From Actinomycetes bacterium (GTDB lineage: Bacteria; Actinomycetota; Actinomycetes; Propionibacteriales; Nocardioidaceae): a stretch of DNA of 21,035 nt. The position numbers were made by a program, and so were the translations under genes. The DNA lies in contig JAEZEJ010000058.1 of assembly GCA_023417775.1 (NCBI GenBank), positions 1 to 21,035 of the forward strand, in the 5' to 3' direction. The notes beneath the pieces are model-generated. The model saw nothing but the letters and a program-made list of their open reading frames with translations, did not search any database and was not told the origin of the DNA. Shown piece by piece: positions 1-7,230 of this stretch; position 1 is the stretch's first letter; each line of letters opens with the position of its first letter.

Positions 1-21
1 GCCAGTGATCCCGCCCGCTAA

Positions 22-50
22 GGCCCCGCACCCCGGGGGGGTGGGGGGCC
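22..50 (-). terminator. GC-rich hairpin beyond the transketolase operon
   Basis: Positions 22-34 and 38-50 form an inverted repeat pairing at 12 of 13 positions around a 3-nt loop. It lies about 100 nt beyond the stop of the last gene of the leftward operon, where a terminator is expected. Neither strand has a clear T-tract after the stem, so it could act in either direction or be only a 3'-end stabilising hairpin. The remaining bases of 1-148 hold no convincing gene. Confidence 0.45.
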
Positions 51-148
51 GTTCGCTATTCTGTCGCCGCGCCTCGGCGGTACGCCGTCAACGTCATCGA
101 GGCTCGATTCGGTTGATGACCTACCGCCACCGAGCGGCGCGGGACGGG

Positions 149-2155
149 TCAGCCGCGGATGGCGGCGACCACGTTCTCGACGGTCAGGCCCACCTCGGCC
201 TGCACGTCCTCGGCATCGCCTGAGGCGCCGAACCGGTCCACCGTGACGAAGCCGGCATCGCGCCCGACCACCTCGGCCCAGCCGAAGGACGAGGCCGCCT
301 CCACGACCACCGAGCGGATGCCCGGAGGGAGGAGGGCATCGCGCTCAGCGGCCGGACGCGCCAGGAACCACTCCCGGCACGGCATCGAGACCACCCGCAC
401 GGCCACCTCGTCGGCGATCGAGCGGGCCGCCTCGACCGCGAGTGCCACCTCGCTGCCGGTCGCGACGACGACCACCTCGGGATCGGTGTCCGGCTCGATG
501 ACGGCATAGGCACCCGCCCGGACCCCGGCATCGACCGCGGCATCGTCCACGTCCAGCACCGGAACGCCCTGTCGCGCCAGCACCAGGCCCATCGGCGTCT
601 CGCGGCGCGAGGCGGCCAGACGCCACACGGCGGCCGTCTCCTTGGCATCGGCCGGGCGTACGACGTCCAAGCCCGGCATCGCCCGCAGGGACGCGAGATG
701 CTCGATCGGCTGATGGGTCGGCCCGTCGGCCCCGAGGGCGACGGAGTCGTGGGTCCAGACGTAGGTCACCGGCAGACCCATGAGCGCGGCGAGCCGGATC
801 GCTCCGCGCATGTAGTCGCTGAACACCAGGAAGGTGCCGACATAGGGCAGCGCGCCCCCTGCGAGGGCGATGCCATTGGCGATCGCTCCCATCGCGTGCT
901 CGCGGACCCCGAAGTGCACGATGCGGCCGTCCCGGCTCTCCGGCAGGAAGGACATCTCCCCGGGGATCGTGGTCTTGTTGCTGTCGCCGAGGTCCGCCGA
1001 CCCTCCCCACAGCTGCGGCAGCTGCGGGGCCAGCGCCCGCAGACAGCGACCGGACGCCTCGCGCGTGGCCATCGACGCACCGGCCTCGAAGGAGGGGAGC
1101 TCGACGGCACCCGGAGTGCCGGTCACCGCGTCCCACCGGCGAGCACGCTCGGGCTCACGCTCCCGCCAGCGCGCCTCCAGCTCGTCCCAGGCGCGATGCA
1201 GCCGTGCGCCCTCCTCGCGGCGGTCGGCCCGCGCACGGACCTCGTCGCTCACGACGAAGGTGGCCTCCGGATCGAGGCCGAGGGCGGTCTTGGTCGCGGC
1301 CGCCTCGTCACCGCCGAGCGGTGAGCCGTGGGCACCCGGGGTGTTGACGGCATTCGGCGCCGGCCAGGCGATCTGCGACCGCAGCACGATGAGCGATGGC
1401 CGGGTCGTCTCGGCCCGCGCCGCCGTCATGGCCGCATCCAGCGCGACCACATCGATATCGCCGTCCTCGGCGAGGCCGACGTGCTGCACCTCCCAGCCCT
1501 GGGCCTCGAAGCGCGCCGCGATGTCCTCACCGGTGGTCAGCGAGGTCTCGCCCTCGATCTGGATGCGGTTGTCGTCGAAGACGACGTTGAGCGCGCCCAG
1601 CTCGTGACGGCCGGCGAGCGCACCGGCCTCATAGGAGACGCCCTCCTGCAGATCGCCGTCGCTGCACAGCACCCAGACGGCGCGATCGAAGGGGGACTCC
1701 CCGACGGGAGCGCCCGGATCGAAGATCGCCCGCTGCCGCGCGAAGGCCATGGCCATGCCCACGGCGGAGGCCAGCCCCTGGCCGAGCGGCCCCGTGGTCA
1801 TCTCCACCCCCGGCACGTGTCCGTACTCGGGGTGCCCGGCGGTCCGGCTGCCGAGGCGCCGGAAGCTCCTCAGGTCGTCGAGCGTCAGGTCGTAGCCGCT
1901 CAGGTGCAGGTGCACGTACTGCAGGATGCTCGCGTGTCCGCAGGACAGCACGAAACGGTCTCGGCCGGCCCAGTCCGGGTCGGAGGGATCGTGTCGCAGG
2001 TGCCGCCCGTACAGCAGCTGGGCCACCGGGGTGAGCGCCAGCGCGGTGCCCGGGTGACCCGAGCCGGCCCGTTCGACGGCGTCGATGCTCAGGGCACGGG
2101 CCGTCGTGACGACCTCTTCATCGAGCAGCGGCGAGGTCGTGGACGTGATGGTCAT
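149..2155 (-). CDS. tkt: Transketolase, full length (668 aa)
   Basis: Transfers a two-carbon ketol unit between ketose and aldose phosphates using thiamine diphosphate and Mg2+ in the cytoplasm. Visible motifs are SGHPG near the N-terminus, the TPP/Mg motif GDLQEGVSYEA...DDN, GGSADLGDSNKT, the catalytic glutamate in FGVREHAMGAIANG, THDSVALGADGPTHQP and LARQG. The Arg, Ser, His and Arg that bind the donor phosphate in TktA-type enzymes all have counterparts, so this looks like a normal, active transketolase of usual length. The ATG at 2155 is preferred over an in-frame ATG 12 codons upstream: it has GGAGGA at good spacing and makes an ATGA overlap with the stop of the preceding gene. It is the last gene of the PTS operon, and its co-occurrence with a second, split transketolase is unusual. 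Confidence 0.95.
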   Translation of the reverse strand: MTITSTTSPLLDEEVVTTARALSIDAVERAGSGHPGTALALTPVAQLLYGRHLRHDPSDPDWAGRDRFVLSCGHASILQYVHLHLSGYDLTLDDLRSFRRLGSRTAGHPEYGHVPGVEMTTGPLGQGLASAVGMAMAFARQRAIFDPGAPVGESPFDRAVWVLCSDGDLQEGVSYEAGALAGRHELGALNVVFDDNRIQIEGETSLTTGEDIAARFEAQGWEVQHVGLAEDGDIDVVALDAAMTAARAETTRPSLIVLRSQIAWPAPNAVNTPGAHGSPLGGDEAAATKTALGLDPEATFVVSDEVRARADRREEGARLHRAWDELEARWREREPERARRWDAVTGTPGAVELPSFEAGASMATREASGRCLRALAPQLPQLWGGSADLGDSNKTTIPGEMSFLPESRDGRIVHFGVREHAMGAIANGIALAGGALPYVGTFLVFSDYMRGAIRLAALMGLPVTYVWTHDSVALGADGPTHQPIEHLASLRAMPGLDVVRPADAKETAAVWRLAASRRETPMGLVLARQGVPVLDVDDAAVDAGVRAGAYAVIEPDTDPEVVVVATGSEVALAVEAARSIADEVAVRVVSMPCREWFLARPAAERDALLPPGIRSVVVEAASSFGWAEVVGRDAGFVTVDRFGASGDAEDVQAEVGLTVENVVAAIRG

Positions 2156-3132
2156 CGAGCGGTTCCTCCGAGGGGTGGTGTGGACAGCCACGCGGCGATG
2201 CGCGCGGCGACGGCGTCGGGCGTCAGGCCGAAGGCCTCACGCATCTCCTCGCCGGTGGCGGACATGCCGAACACATCGGGGGTGCCGATGCGCTCGACGC
2301 GAGCGCCCAGAGGGCCGACGACGCCGGAGACGGCATCACCGAGCCCGCCGACGACGCTGTGGTTCTCGACGGTGACGACGAGGTCACACCCGGACGCCGC
2401 CGCGCGGATCCCGTCGGCGTCGAGCGGCTTGAGCGAGGAGAGGTGCACGACACGGGTGCCGACCCCCCGTTCGTCCAGGATGTCGGCGGCGTCGCGACCC
2501 AGCGATGCGGTCGACCCCTCCGTCACGAGCAGCGCACGGCCGCCGTGGTCGGCGATCACCGCGTGCGCGCCCGGAGCGAACTCGACATCGGCGGGGTACA
2601 GCTGGGCGACGGGGTGGCGGCCCACCCGGATGTACACCGGGTGCTCGCGCTGGCGCACCGCCCAGGAGATCGCGCTCGCGGTCTGGGCGGAGTCGGCCGG
2701 GGTCAGGACGACGAGCTCGGGGATCGCGCGGGCGAGCGCGAGATCCTCCAGACACTGGTGGGTGCCGCCGTCCGGGCCCATGTCCACACCGGGGTGCGTG
2801 CCGATCACGACCACCGGCGCGCCGGCGTACGCCGCCTGACGCAGCTGGGTCCACGGCAGAGCGAGCGCGAACATCGCCATCGAGACGAATACCGGCCGGA
2901 TGCCCGTGTACGACAGTCCGGTCGCCACGCCCATCGCATTCTGCTCGGCCACCCCCAGCTGCACCAGGCGCTCGGGGTGGGCCTCCTCGACCGGGCCGAG
3001 CCGGGTCGACAGGCCCAGATCTCCGTCCAGCACCACGACATCCTCACCCGCGTCGATGAGCTCGACGAGGGTCGTGCCGATCATCTCGCGCGGAGCCCGC
3101 AGGTCTCCGTACACATCGGTCTTCGCCGGCAT
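2152..3132 (-). CDS. Transketolase C-terminal subunit (split transketolase, 326 aa)
   Basis: This is the Pyr plus C-terminal half of a transketolase, expected to work as a heteromer with the N-terminal subunit encoded just upstream. The catalytic glutamate is in GVAEQNAMGVATGLS, followed by THPGVDMGPDGGTHQ and YIRVGR, which correspond to the substrate-loop His and phosphate-binding Arg of whole enzymes. It starts 5 nt after the stop of the N-terminal subunit gene, with AGGG-type ribosome binding sequence, and overlaps the full-length transketolase gene by ATGA. Split transketolases of this kind often serve specialised sugar pathways, such as the apulose-4-phosphate and sulfo-sugar transketolases, rather than the housekeeping pentose phosphate pathway. 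The actual substrate cannot be read from the sequence. Confidence 0.92.
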   Translation of the reverse strand: MPAKTDVYGDLRAPREMIGTTLVELIDAGEDVVVLDGDLGLSTRLGPVEEAHPERLVQLGVAEQNAMGVATGLSYTGIRPVFVSMAMFALALPWTQLRQAAYAGAPVVVIGTHPGVDMGPDGGTHQCLEDLALARAIPELVVLTPADSAQTASAISWAVRQREHPVYIRVGRHPVAQLYPADVEFAPGAHAVIADHGGRALLVTEGSTASLGRDAADILDERGVGTRVVHLSSLKPLDADGIRAAASGCDLVVTVENHSVVGGLGDAVSGVVGPLGARVERIGTPDVFGMSATGEEMREAFGLTPDAVAARIAAWLSTPPLGGTAR

Positions 3133-3137
3133 GATCC

Positions 3138-3947
3138 CTACCCTTCGCCGATCTCATCGAGGGCCCGGCGAAGCTCATCCTCGTCGAGGCCGCGCGAGTG
3201 CCATTCGCGGACGTTCTCCATGAAGGAGACGCCGTGTCCCTTGACGGTGCGCGCGACGACGGCTCCCGGCCGCGGATCGGCGCGCACCTCGTCGAGTGCC
3301 GCGCCGAAGGCGACCGGATCGTGTCCGTCCACCTCGACCGTCGCCCAGCCGAAGCTCTCGAGCTTCCCGACCAGCGGCTCCAGGCCCATGATCCGGCCGA
3401 CCGGACCGTGCTGGGTGAGGCCATTGGCATCGACCACCACGGTCAGGTCGCCGATGCCGTGGTGCGGGGCGGCCATGAGGGCCTCCCAGGACTGGCCCTC
3501 ATGGAGGTCGCCTTCGCCGGCGACGGCCCAGACATGGCGCCCCGAGTCGCGCCGGCGCTCGCCCATGGCGATGCCGAGCGCGACCGACAGGCCCTGACCG
3601 AGGTGCCCGGTCGAGACCTGCACCCCGGGGGTCTTGCGCCGGTCCGGGTGACCCTGCAGACGCGAGCCCAGGTGCCGGTAGCTGGCGAGCTCGGACTCCT
3701 CCAGATCGCCGAGCTCGACCAGCATGGCGTAGAGCGCCGGCACCGCATGGCCCTTGGCGAGCACGAGCCAGTCGCGAAGGTCCGGATCGCCGGTGAAGCG
3801 GCCCTTGTCGAGCATGATGACGGCCAGCAGGTCGATGACCGAGAGCGAGCCTCCGGGATGCCCGGCCTGCGCGTCGTGGATCATCCGCAGGATGCGACCT
3901 CGGAGGGCCGGGAGCCGCGCGGAGGCGGCGCTGCTCAGCACCGTCAC
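3138..3947 (-). CDS. Transketolase N-terminal subunit (split transketolase, 269 aa)
   Basis: This is the TPP-binding (PP) half of a split transketolase. It carries AGHPGGSLS, the lysine-containing LAKGHAVPALYA, STGHLGQGLSVALGIAMG, and the TPP/Mg motif GEGDLHEGQSWEA...VVDANGLTQ. The length is typical of stand-alone N-terminal subunits. It starts with GTG at 3947, overlapping the stop of the EIIC gene as GTGA, with GAGGGG upstream, so it is probably translationally coupled to the transporter. The C-terminal subunit follows 5 nt later. The tight link to EIIC suggests that the product of the PTS is its substrate or an immediate precursor of it. Confidence 0.93.
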   Translation of the reverse strand: MTVLSSAASARLPALRGRILRMIHDAQAGHPGGSLSVIDLLAVIMLDKGRFTGDPDLRDWLVLAKGHAVPALYAMLVELGDLEESELASYRHLGSRLQGHPDRRKTPGVQVSTGHLGQGLSVALGIAMGERRRDSGRHVWAVAGEGDLHEGQSWEALMAAPHHGIGDLTVVVDANGLTQHGPVGRIMGLEPLVGKLESFGWATVEVDGHDPVAFGAALDEVRADPRPGAVVARTVKGHGVSFMENVREWHSRGLDEDELRRALDEIGEG

Positions 3948-5323
3948 TGCTCGGCCCCCTCGGTGGCCACCGCACGACGCGACTTCTCACGACGGTCGAT
4001 GCCGAAGACGACCGCCGCGATCGCGGCGACGACCGCGAAGGTGATCGCGATGCCGACACCGGTGCCCAGCTGGAGCACCTGGTAGAGCGGCCAGCCCACG
4101 GCGGTGAAGTCGGTCTCGGGGAAGGACGAGCCCTGCAGGCCGACGCTGTCCATGATCGGGTAGATCAGCTGGGGACCGAGCGAGATGAGCACGCCGACGA
4201 TCGCCGACCCGGTCACGGCGCCCTTCCAGCCGCCGGTGGCGTTGCCGAACACCGCCGCCGTGCCGCCGATGAAGAAGTACGGGATGGCGACGGGGATGAT
4301 GACGGTCCAGCCCAGGCCGATGTAGAGGCCCATCATGACCAGGCCCGCCGCATAGGACGTGAGGAACCCGACGATGACGGCGGTCGGGGCGTAGGGGAAG
4401 ACCGCGGGGCAGTCCAGCGCCGGACGGACACCGGGGACGACCTTCTCGGAGATACCCAGGAAGGCCGGGACGATCTCGCCGAGGAACATCCGCACGCCGG
4501 TGATGATGATGTAGACGGCCGCGGCGAAGGTGAGGGCCTGGATGAGCGGGAAGACCAGCCAGTTCGTGCCGCCCGCCAGCTCATCGGTGACGCCCTTGCC
4601 GGCCGCCACGGTCGCGATGTAGAAGAACACCACCATGGTCAGCGCGATCGAGGCCACGTAGTCGCGGAAGAAGCCGAGGCTCTTCGGCAGCTTGATGTTC
4701 TCGGTGCTCTTGGCCGGGTCGCCGACCTTGCCGCCCAGCCACGAGCTGAAGGCATAGCCGATCGTGACGTAGTGGCCGATGCCGATGTCATCGGTACCGG
4801 TGACCTTGGGCATCGCATTGCGGCACAGCCACGGGAAGAAGGCCGCGAAGAAGCCGAGCAGCAGTCCGCCGACGACGACCGTGACCAGATCCGATGCTCC
4901 CGAGGCCGAGAGCACGATGGCCAGGATCGCGGAGAAGAAGAGATTGTGCTGACCCGTGAGGAAGACGTACTTCATCGGGGTGAGACGGGCGACCAGGAGA
5001 TTGGCCAGCAGTCCGATCACCATGATGATCGCGGTCTGGGTACCGAAGCTGGTCAGCGCGAGCGCGGTGACCCCCTCGGAGATCGGCAGCACGCCGTCGA
5101 TGCCGAAGCCCTCGGAGAAGAGGGTCTGGAAGTTGCCGAGCGTGGCCACCGCAGCGGCCGCACCGACACCGAAGATCAAGAACCCGACGATGGTCTTGAC
5201 CGTCCCCGCGAAGACGTCCGGAAACGCCTTCTTCTGCAACACCAGGCCGACCAGTGCGAACAGGCCGACCAGGAACGCGGCGTCACCGAGGATATCGGTG
5301 ACGATCACCTTGAGGATGTCCAT
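3944..5323 (-). CDS. PTS ascorbate-family EIIC permease (UlaA/SgaT-like, 459 aa)
   Basis: Integral membrane component of a phosphotransferase system of the ascorbate/galactitol superfamily. The protein is strongly hydrophobic throughout, with about ten or more membrane segments, and has UlaA-like signatures: KTIVGFLIFGVGA near residue 45, GQHNLFFSA, and GIGHYVTIGYAFS. Length matches E. coli UlaA (about 465 aa). It transports the substrate while EIIB phosphorylates it. The ATG has an AAAGG/AGAAGG region upstream. It follows the EIIB gene after a 39-nt gap containing a hairpin. None of the ascorbate-6-phosphate catabolic enzymes is encoded nearby, so ascorbate is not assured as the substrate. 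Confidence 0.93.
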   Translation of the reverse strand: MDILKVIVTDILGDAAFLVGLFALVGLVLQKKAFPDVFAGTVKTIVGFLIFGVGAAAAVATLGNFQTLFSEGFGIDGVLPISEGVTALALTSFGTQTAIIMVIGLLANLLVARLTPMKYVFLTGQHNLFFSAILAIVLSASGASDLVTVVVGGLLLGFFAAFFPWLCRNAMPKVTGTDDIGIGHYVTIGYAFSSWLGGKVGDPAKSTENIKLPKSLGFFRDYVASIALTMVVFFYIATVAAGKGVTDELAGGTNWLVFPLIQALTFAAAVYIIITGVRMFLGEIVPAFLGISEKVVPGVRPALDCPAVFPYAPTAVIVGFLTSYAAGLVMMGLYIGLGWTVIIPVAIPYFFIGGTAAVFGNATGGWKGAVTGSAIVGVLISLGPQLIYPIMDSVGLQGSSFPETDFTAVGWPLYQVLQLGTGVGIAITFAVVAAIAAVVFGIDRREKSRRAVATEGAEQ

Positions 5324-5340
5324 CCTTCTGCCTTTCTACG

Positions 5341-5360
5341 ACTCCCGTAGCAGCGGGAGT
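5341..5360 (-). promoter_or_regulatory. Intercistronic hairpin between EIIB and EIIC genes
   Basis: ACTCCCG (5341-5347) and CGGGAGT (5354-5360) form a perfect 7-bp stem with a 6-nt loop, immediately after the EIIB stop codon and before the EIIC ribosome binding site. It has no T-tract. It may protect the 3' end of the upstream message or partly attenuate transcription, lowering membrane EIIC relative to soluble EIIA and EIIB. The structure is seen; its function is inferred. Confidence 0.5.
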
Positions 5361-5362
5361 GC

Positions 5363-5656
5363 TCAGTCCTCGCGATCGCCCTTGGAAGCGAGGTACTCCT
5401 CGAGGGCCGAGGCGATCTCGGTCTTGTCGAGGATGTTCTTGATGCCGATCACGGTCGCCGGCACATTGGTGAGGGTGGGGGCCAGATCGAGACCGGCCAC
5501 GATGACATCGGCGCCGGAGGACCGCGCGCTCGAGGCGAGATCGGAGCTGACATCGAAGGGGAGCTTCTGCGCGCCGACCACCTGGTCGACCATCATCTTG
5601 AGGATCATCGAGCTCCCCATCCCCGTGCCGCAGACGACCAGCAGTTTCTCGTTCAT
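5363..5656 (-). CDS. PTS EIIB component (ascorbate/lactose-type, 97 aa)
   Basis: Small soluble phosphocarrier that accepts phosphate from EIIA on a cysteine and passes it to the substrate during transport by EIIC. The N-terminus MNEKLLVVCGTGMGSS gives the EIIB phosphate loop, with Cys9 as the likely phosphorylation site. The length is right for a free-standing EIIB. A longer reading frame extends upstream to 5737, but the ATG at 5656 has GAGGAG at good spacing and matches the family N-terminus. It lies 1 nt after the EIIA stop, so the two are probably translationally coupled. Confidence 0.93.
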   Translation of the reverse strand: MNEKLLVVCGTGMGSSMILKMMVDQVVGAQKLPFDVSSDLASSARSSGADVIVAGLDLAPTLTNVPATVIGIKNILDKTEIASALEEYLASKGDRED

Positions 5657-5657
5657 G

Positions 5658-6119
5658 TCAGTTCTCCTCGGTGAGTTGGGCGACGACGGCCCGCAGCTCG
5701 TCGACGGTGTGTGCGGCGGCGATGCGGTCGACCGCATCGGGGTGCGTGAAGGTGGACCCGATCGCGACCAGCAGGTCGAGGTGGCCGGTGGCGTCGACCG
5801 CGGTCAGACCGAGCGCGACGCGGACGGGGTCGTTGGTGGTGTGGCCGAATTCGACGGGGGTCTCGGGCGTCACCAGGACGAGGCCGGGACCCCGGGCCCC
5901 GTCCTCGGGTCGGGCGTGCAGCAGAGCGAGGCCGGGAGCGATGACGAGATAGGGCCCGTTCTCCTCGACATTGCGGATCATCGCGTCGGTATACGACCGT
6001 TCGGCGACGCCCGCGTCGGCGAGGAGCCCGCCGACGATCTCGGTGAGCTCGCGCCAGTCGGAGACGGAGGCGGCGAGCCGCACGCCGTCCTCGGGGATGA
6101 GATCGAGCAGATCGGTCAT
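5658..6119 (-). CDS. PTS EIIA component (mannitol/fructose/ascorbate type, 153 aa)
   Basis: Soluble phosphocarrier that takes phosphate from HPr and gives it to EIIB. The EIIA-2 fold is recognisable from the sequence around APGLALLHARPEDG, with His68 as the expected phosphorylation site, and from the later FGHTTNDPVRVALGLTA segment. Length is typical (about 150 aa). Its ATG overlaps the GntR stop codon as ATGA and has AGGAGAGG upstream. HPr and enzyme I are not encoded here and must come from elsewhere in the genome. Confidence 0.93.
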   Translation of the reverse strand: MTDLLDLIPEDGVRLAASVSDWRELTEIVGGLLADAGVAERSYTDAMIRNVEENGPYLVIAPGLALLHARPEDGARGPGLVLVTPETPVEFGHTTNDPVRVALGLTAVDATGHLDLLVAIGSTFTHPDAVDRIAAAHTVDELRAVVAQLTEEN

Positions 6120-6853
6120 GACCTCTCCTGGTCGGCCTGGGAGACCACTTCGAACTCCACTTGGTTGACATCGGGTCGCAGCCGGGAGAAGCCGAACAGC
6201 AGCGGGTCCCCGCCCGGGTCGTAGACGGTCGACTCGACGACCAGCAGCGGCGAGTCCGCAGGAACGTCGAGCTGCTCGGCCTCGTCCGCATCGGCCTGGC
6301 CGATCGAGACCGAGAGCCGGGCCCGAGCGAGCTCGACACCGAGATCGCGGCGCAGGAACTCATAGAGCGACCCTGCGTTGAAGTCGTTCTCGGCGACCGC
6401 CGCGAACCGATCGGCGGGGAGGAAGGTGTGCACGATGTGATTGGGTGCGCCGTCGACGGTCCGCAGGCGGACCAGCTCGACGAGGGTGGAGGCGGGCGCC
6501 AGGCCCAGTAGCTCGGCGATCCGCGGCGGGGCCCCGATGACGCGCTGAGTCAGCACCGCACTGCCGACCTCGTGTCCCCGTTCGGCCATCTCGCTGTAGA
6601 ACCCGCCGATGCGGTGGTTGAAGCTCTCGCTGTAGCGGTGCGGATGCATCGGCTGGGAGACGAAGGTGCCGCGCCCCTGCTCCCGTACCAGCAGATCCTG
6701 GTCGACCAGGCCATCGATCGCCTTGCGCAGGGTGATGCGACTCGCGCCGTACTCCTCGCACAGGATGTGCTCGGGCGGCAGCGGATCGCCGACGCTCATC
6801 GTCTCGATGCGCCGACGCAAGTGGTCCCGGATCTCCAGGTACTTGATGGCCAA
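6116..6853 (-). CDS. GntR-family (HutC/UTRA) transcriptional regulator (245 aa)
   Basis: DNA-binding repressor or activator that most likely senses a phosphorylated sugar from the operon. Residues 1-70 form the GntR winged helix (LCEEYGASRITLRKAIDGL recognition region, then EQGRGTFV wing), and about 85-240 a UTRA ligand domain (ending VYDPGGDPLLFGFSRLRPD). The whole winged helix requires the TTG at 6853: an in-frame TAG lies five codons upstream and the next Met is inside the domain. No Shine-Dalgarno is visible before this TTG, so translation may be leaderless or nearly so. It is the first gene of the operon it presumably controls, overlapping EIIA by ATGA. Confidence 0.9.
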   Translation of the reverse strand: MAIKYLEIRDHLRRRIETMSVGDPLPPEHILCEEYGASRITLRKAIDGLVDQDLLVREQGRGTFVSQPMHPHRYSESFNHRIGGFYSEMAERGHEVGSAVLTQRVIGAPPRIAELLGLAPASTLVELVRLRTVDGAPNHIVHTFLPADRFAAVAENDFNAGSLYEFLRRDLGVELARARLSVSIGQADADEAEQLDVPADSPLLVVESTVYDPGGDPLLFGFSRLRPDVNQVEFEVVSQADQERS

Positions 6854-6890
6854 TGTAATACCAATCTAAGACATCATAATGACATGACAT
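6850..6890 (-). promoter_or_regulatory. AT-rich promoter/operator region of the gntR-PTS operon
   Basis: An AT-rich island in very GC-rich surroundings directly precedes gntR. On the minus strand it offers two -10-like hexamers: TATGAT (6878 down to 6873) and TAGATT (6868 down to 6863), the latter placing a start about 3 nt before the TTG codon. It also holds CCAAT twice at an 11-bp period (6850 and 6861), the odd dyad GTAATAC (6855-6861) and three GACAT copies (6870, 6881, 6886). Autoregulation by GntR is plausible, but no operator can be assigned firmly. Confidence 0.4.
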
Positions 6891-7107
6891 CTGGAGGGTA
6901 GCATCGCTGCGGCGTACGTCACAAGAGCCCGGTCCCGCGATGAGCGATCAGCGGTGCAGCTCCCGGTGGGGGCAGCGGTGTCCATAGCGCAGCCGGCACC
7001 GCCAGCGCCGCCAGCTGCGGGCCCATCGTCGACGCACCATCATCGGATCGCTCCTCGTTCCTCCCCGACAGATCGACAGGAACCTAGTCAGCCGAGCCGC
7101 GGACGTC
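6891..7107. other. Divergent intergenic region between gntR and the export cassette
   Basis: No gene is visible on either strand; short open frames here have no supported start and no recognisable product. The stretch holds a weak inverted repeat, GTTCCT and AGGAAC around a 15-nt loop (about 7053-7079), and otherwise GC-rich unstructured sequence. The regulatory sites for the export cassette lie immediately to the right. Confidence 0.5.
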
Positions 7108-7126
7108 ACTGGGAGAGGCTCCCAGT
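7108..7126. promoter_or_regulatory. Dyad operator 1, ACTGGGA-N5-TCCCAGT
   Basis: A perfect 7+7 inverted repeat with a 5-nt spacer (8+8 with a 3-nt spacer in this copy). Its centre (7117) is 41 bp, about four helical turns, from the centre of a second copy with the same arms and spacing. Size and symmetry suit a dimeric helix-turn-helix regulator such as the LuxR-type protein encoded at the end of the cassette. Confidence 0.6.
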
Positions 7127-7148
7127 CTCGCCCGCGACCGCGCCGATG

Positions 7149-7167
7149 ACTGGGAGTCGATCCCAGT
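7149..7167. promoter_or_regulatory. Dyad operator 2, ACTGGGA-N5-TCCCAGT
   Basis: Second perfect copy of the dyad, differing only in the central 5 nt. Its right end touches the putative -35 element, and its centre lies about 44 bp before the predicted transcription start, the usual place for a class II activator of the LuxR type. The outer flanks of the two copies (GTCACTGGGA at 7105 and TCCCAGTGAC ending at 7170) are also mutual inverted repeats. Confidence 0.6.
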
Positions 7168-7195
7168 GACTCCCCCGCGCTCGCGCCCATAACGT
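7166..7195 (+). promoter_or_regulatory. Putative promoter of the export cassette
   Basis: GTGACT (7166-7171) resembles a -35 element and TAACGT (7190-7195) a -10 element of the TANNNT kind, with an 18-bp spacer. The start would be near 7202, giving a leader of about 29 nt with GAAGGA before the ATG at 7231. The same TAACGTG sequence occurs in the putative promoter before 19462. Not proven. Confidence 0.45.
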
Positions 7196-7230
7196 GCTCT
7201 CGTCACTCAGCAACCGCCCGAAGGAATCCG

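Noticed and set aside
1328..2839. 503-aa plus-strand open frame opposite the transketolases
   Set aside because: Antisense to two clear transketolase genes with intact motifs; composition typical of an artefact.
5657..5737. 27-codon N-terminal extension of EIIB
   Set aside because: Lies inside the EIIA gene; the family N-terminus and a GAGGAG site fix the start at 5656.
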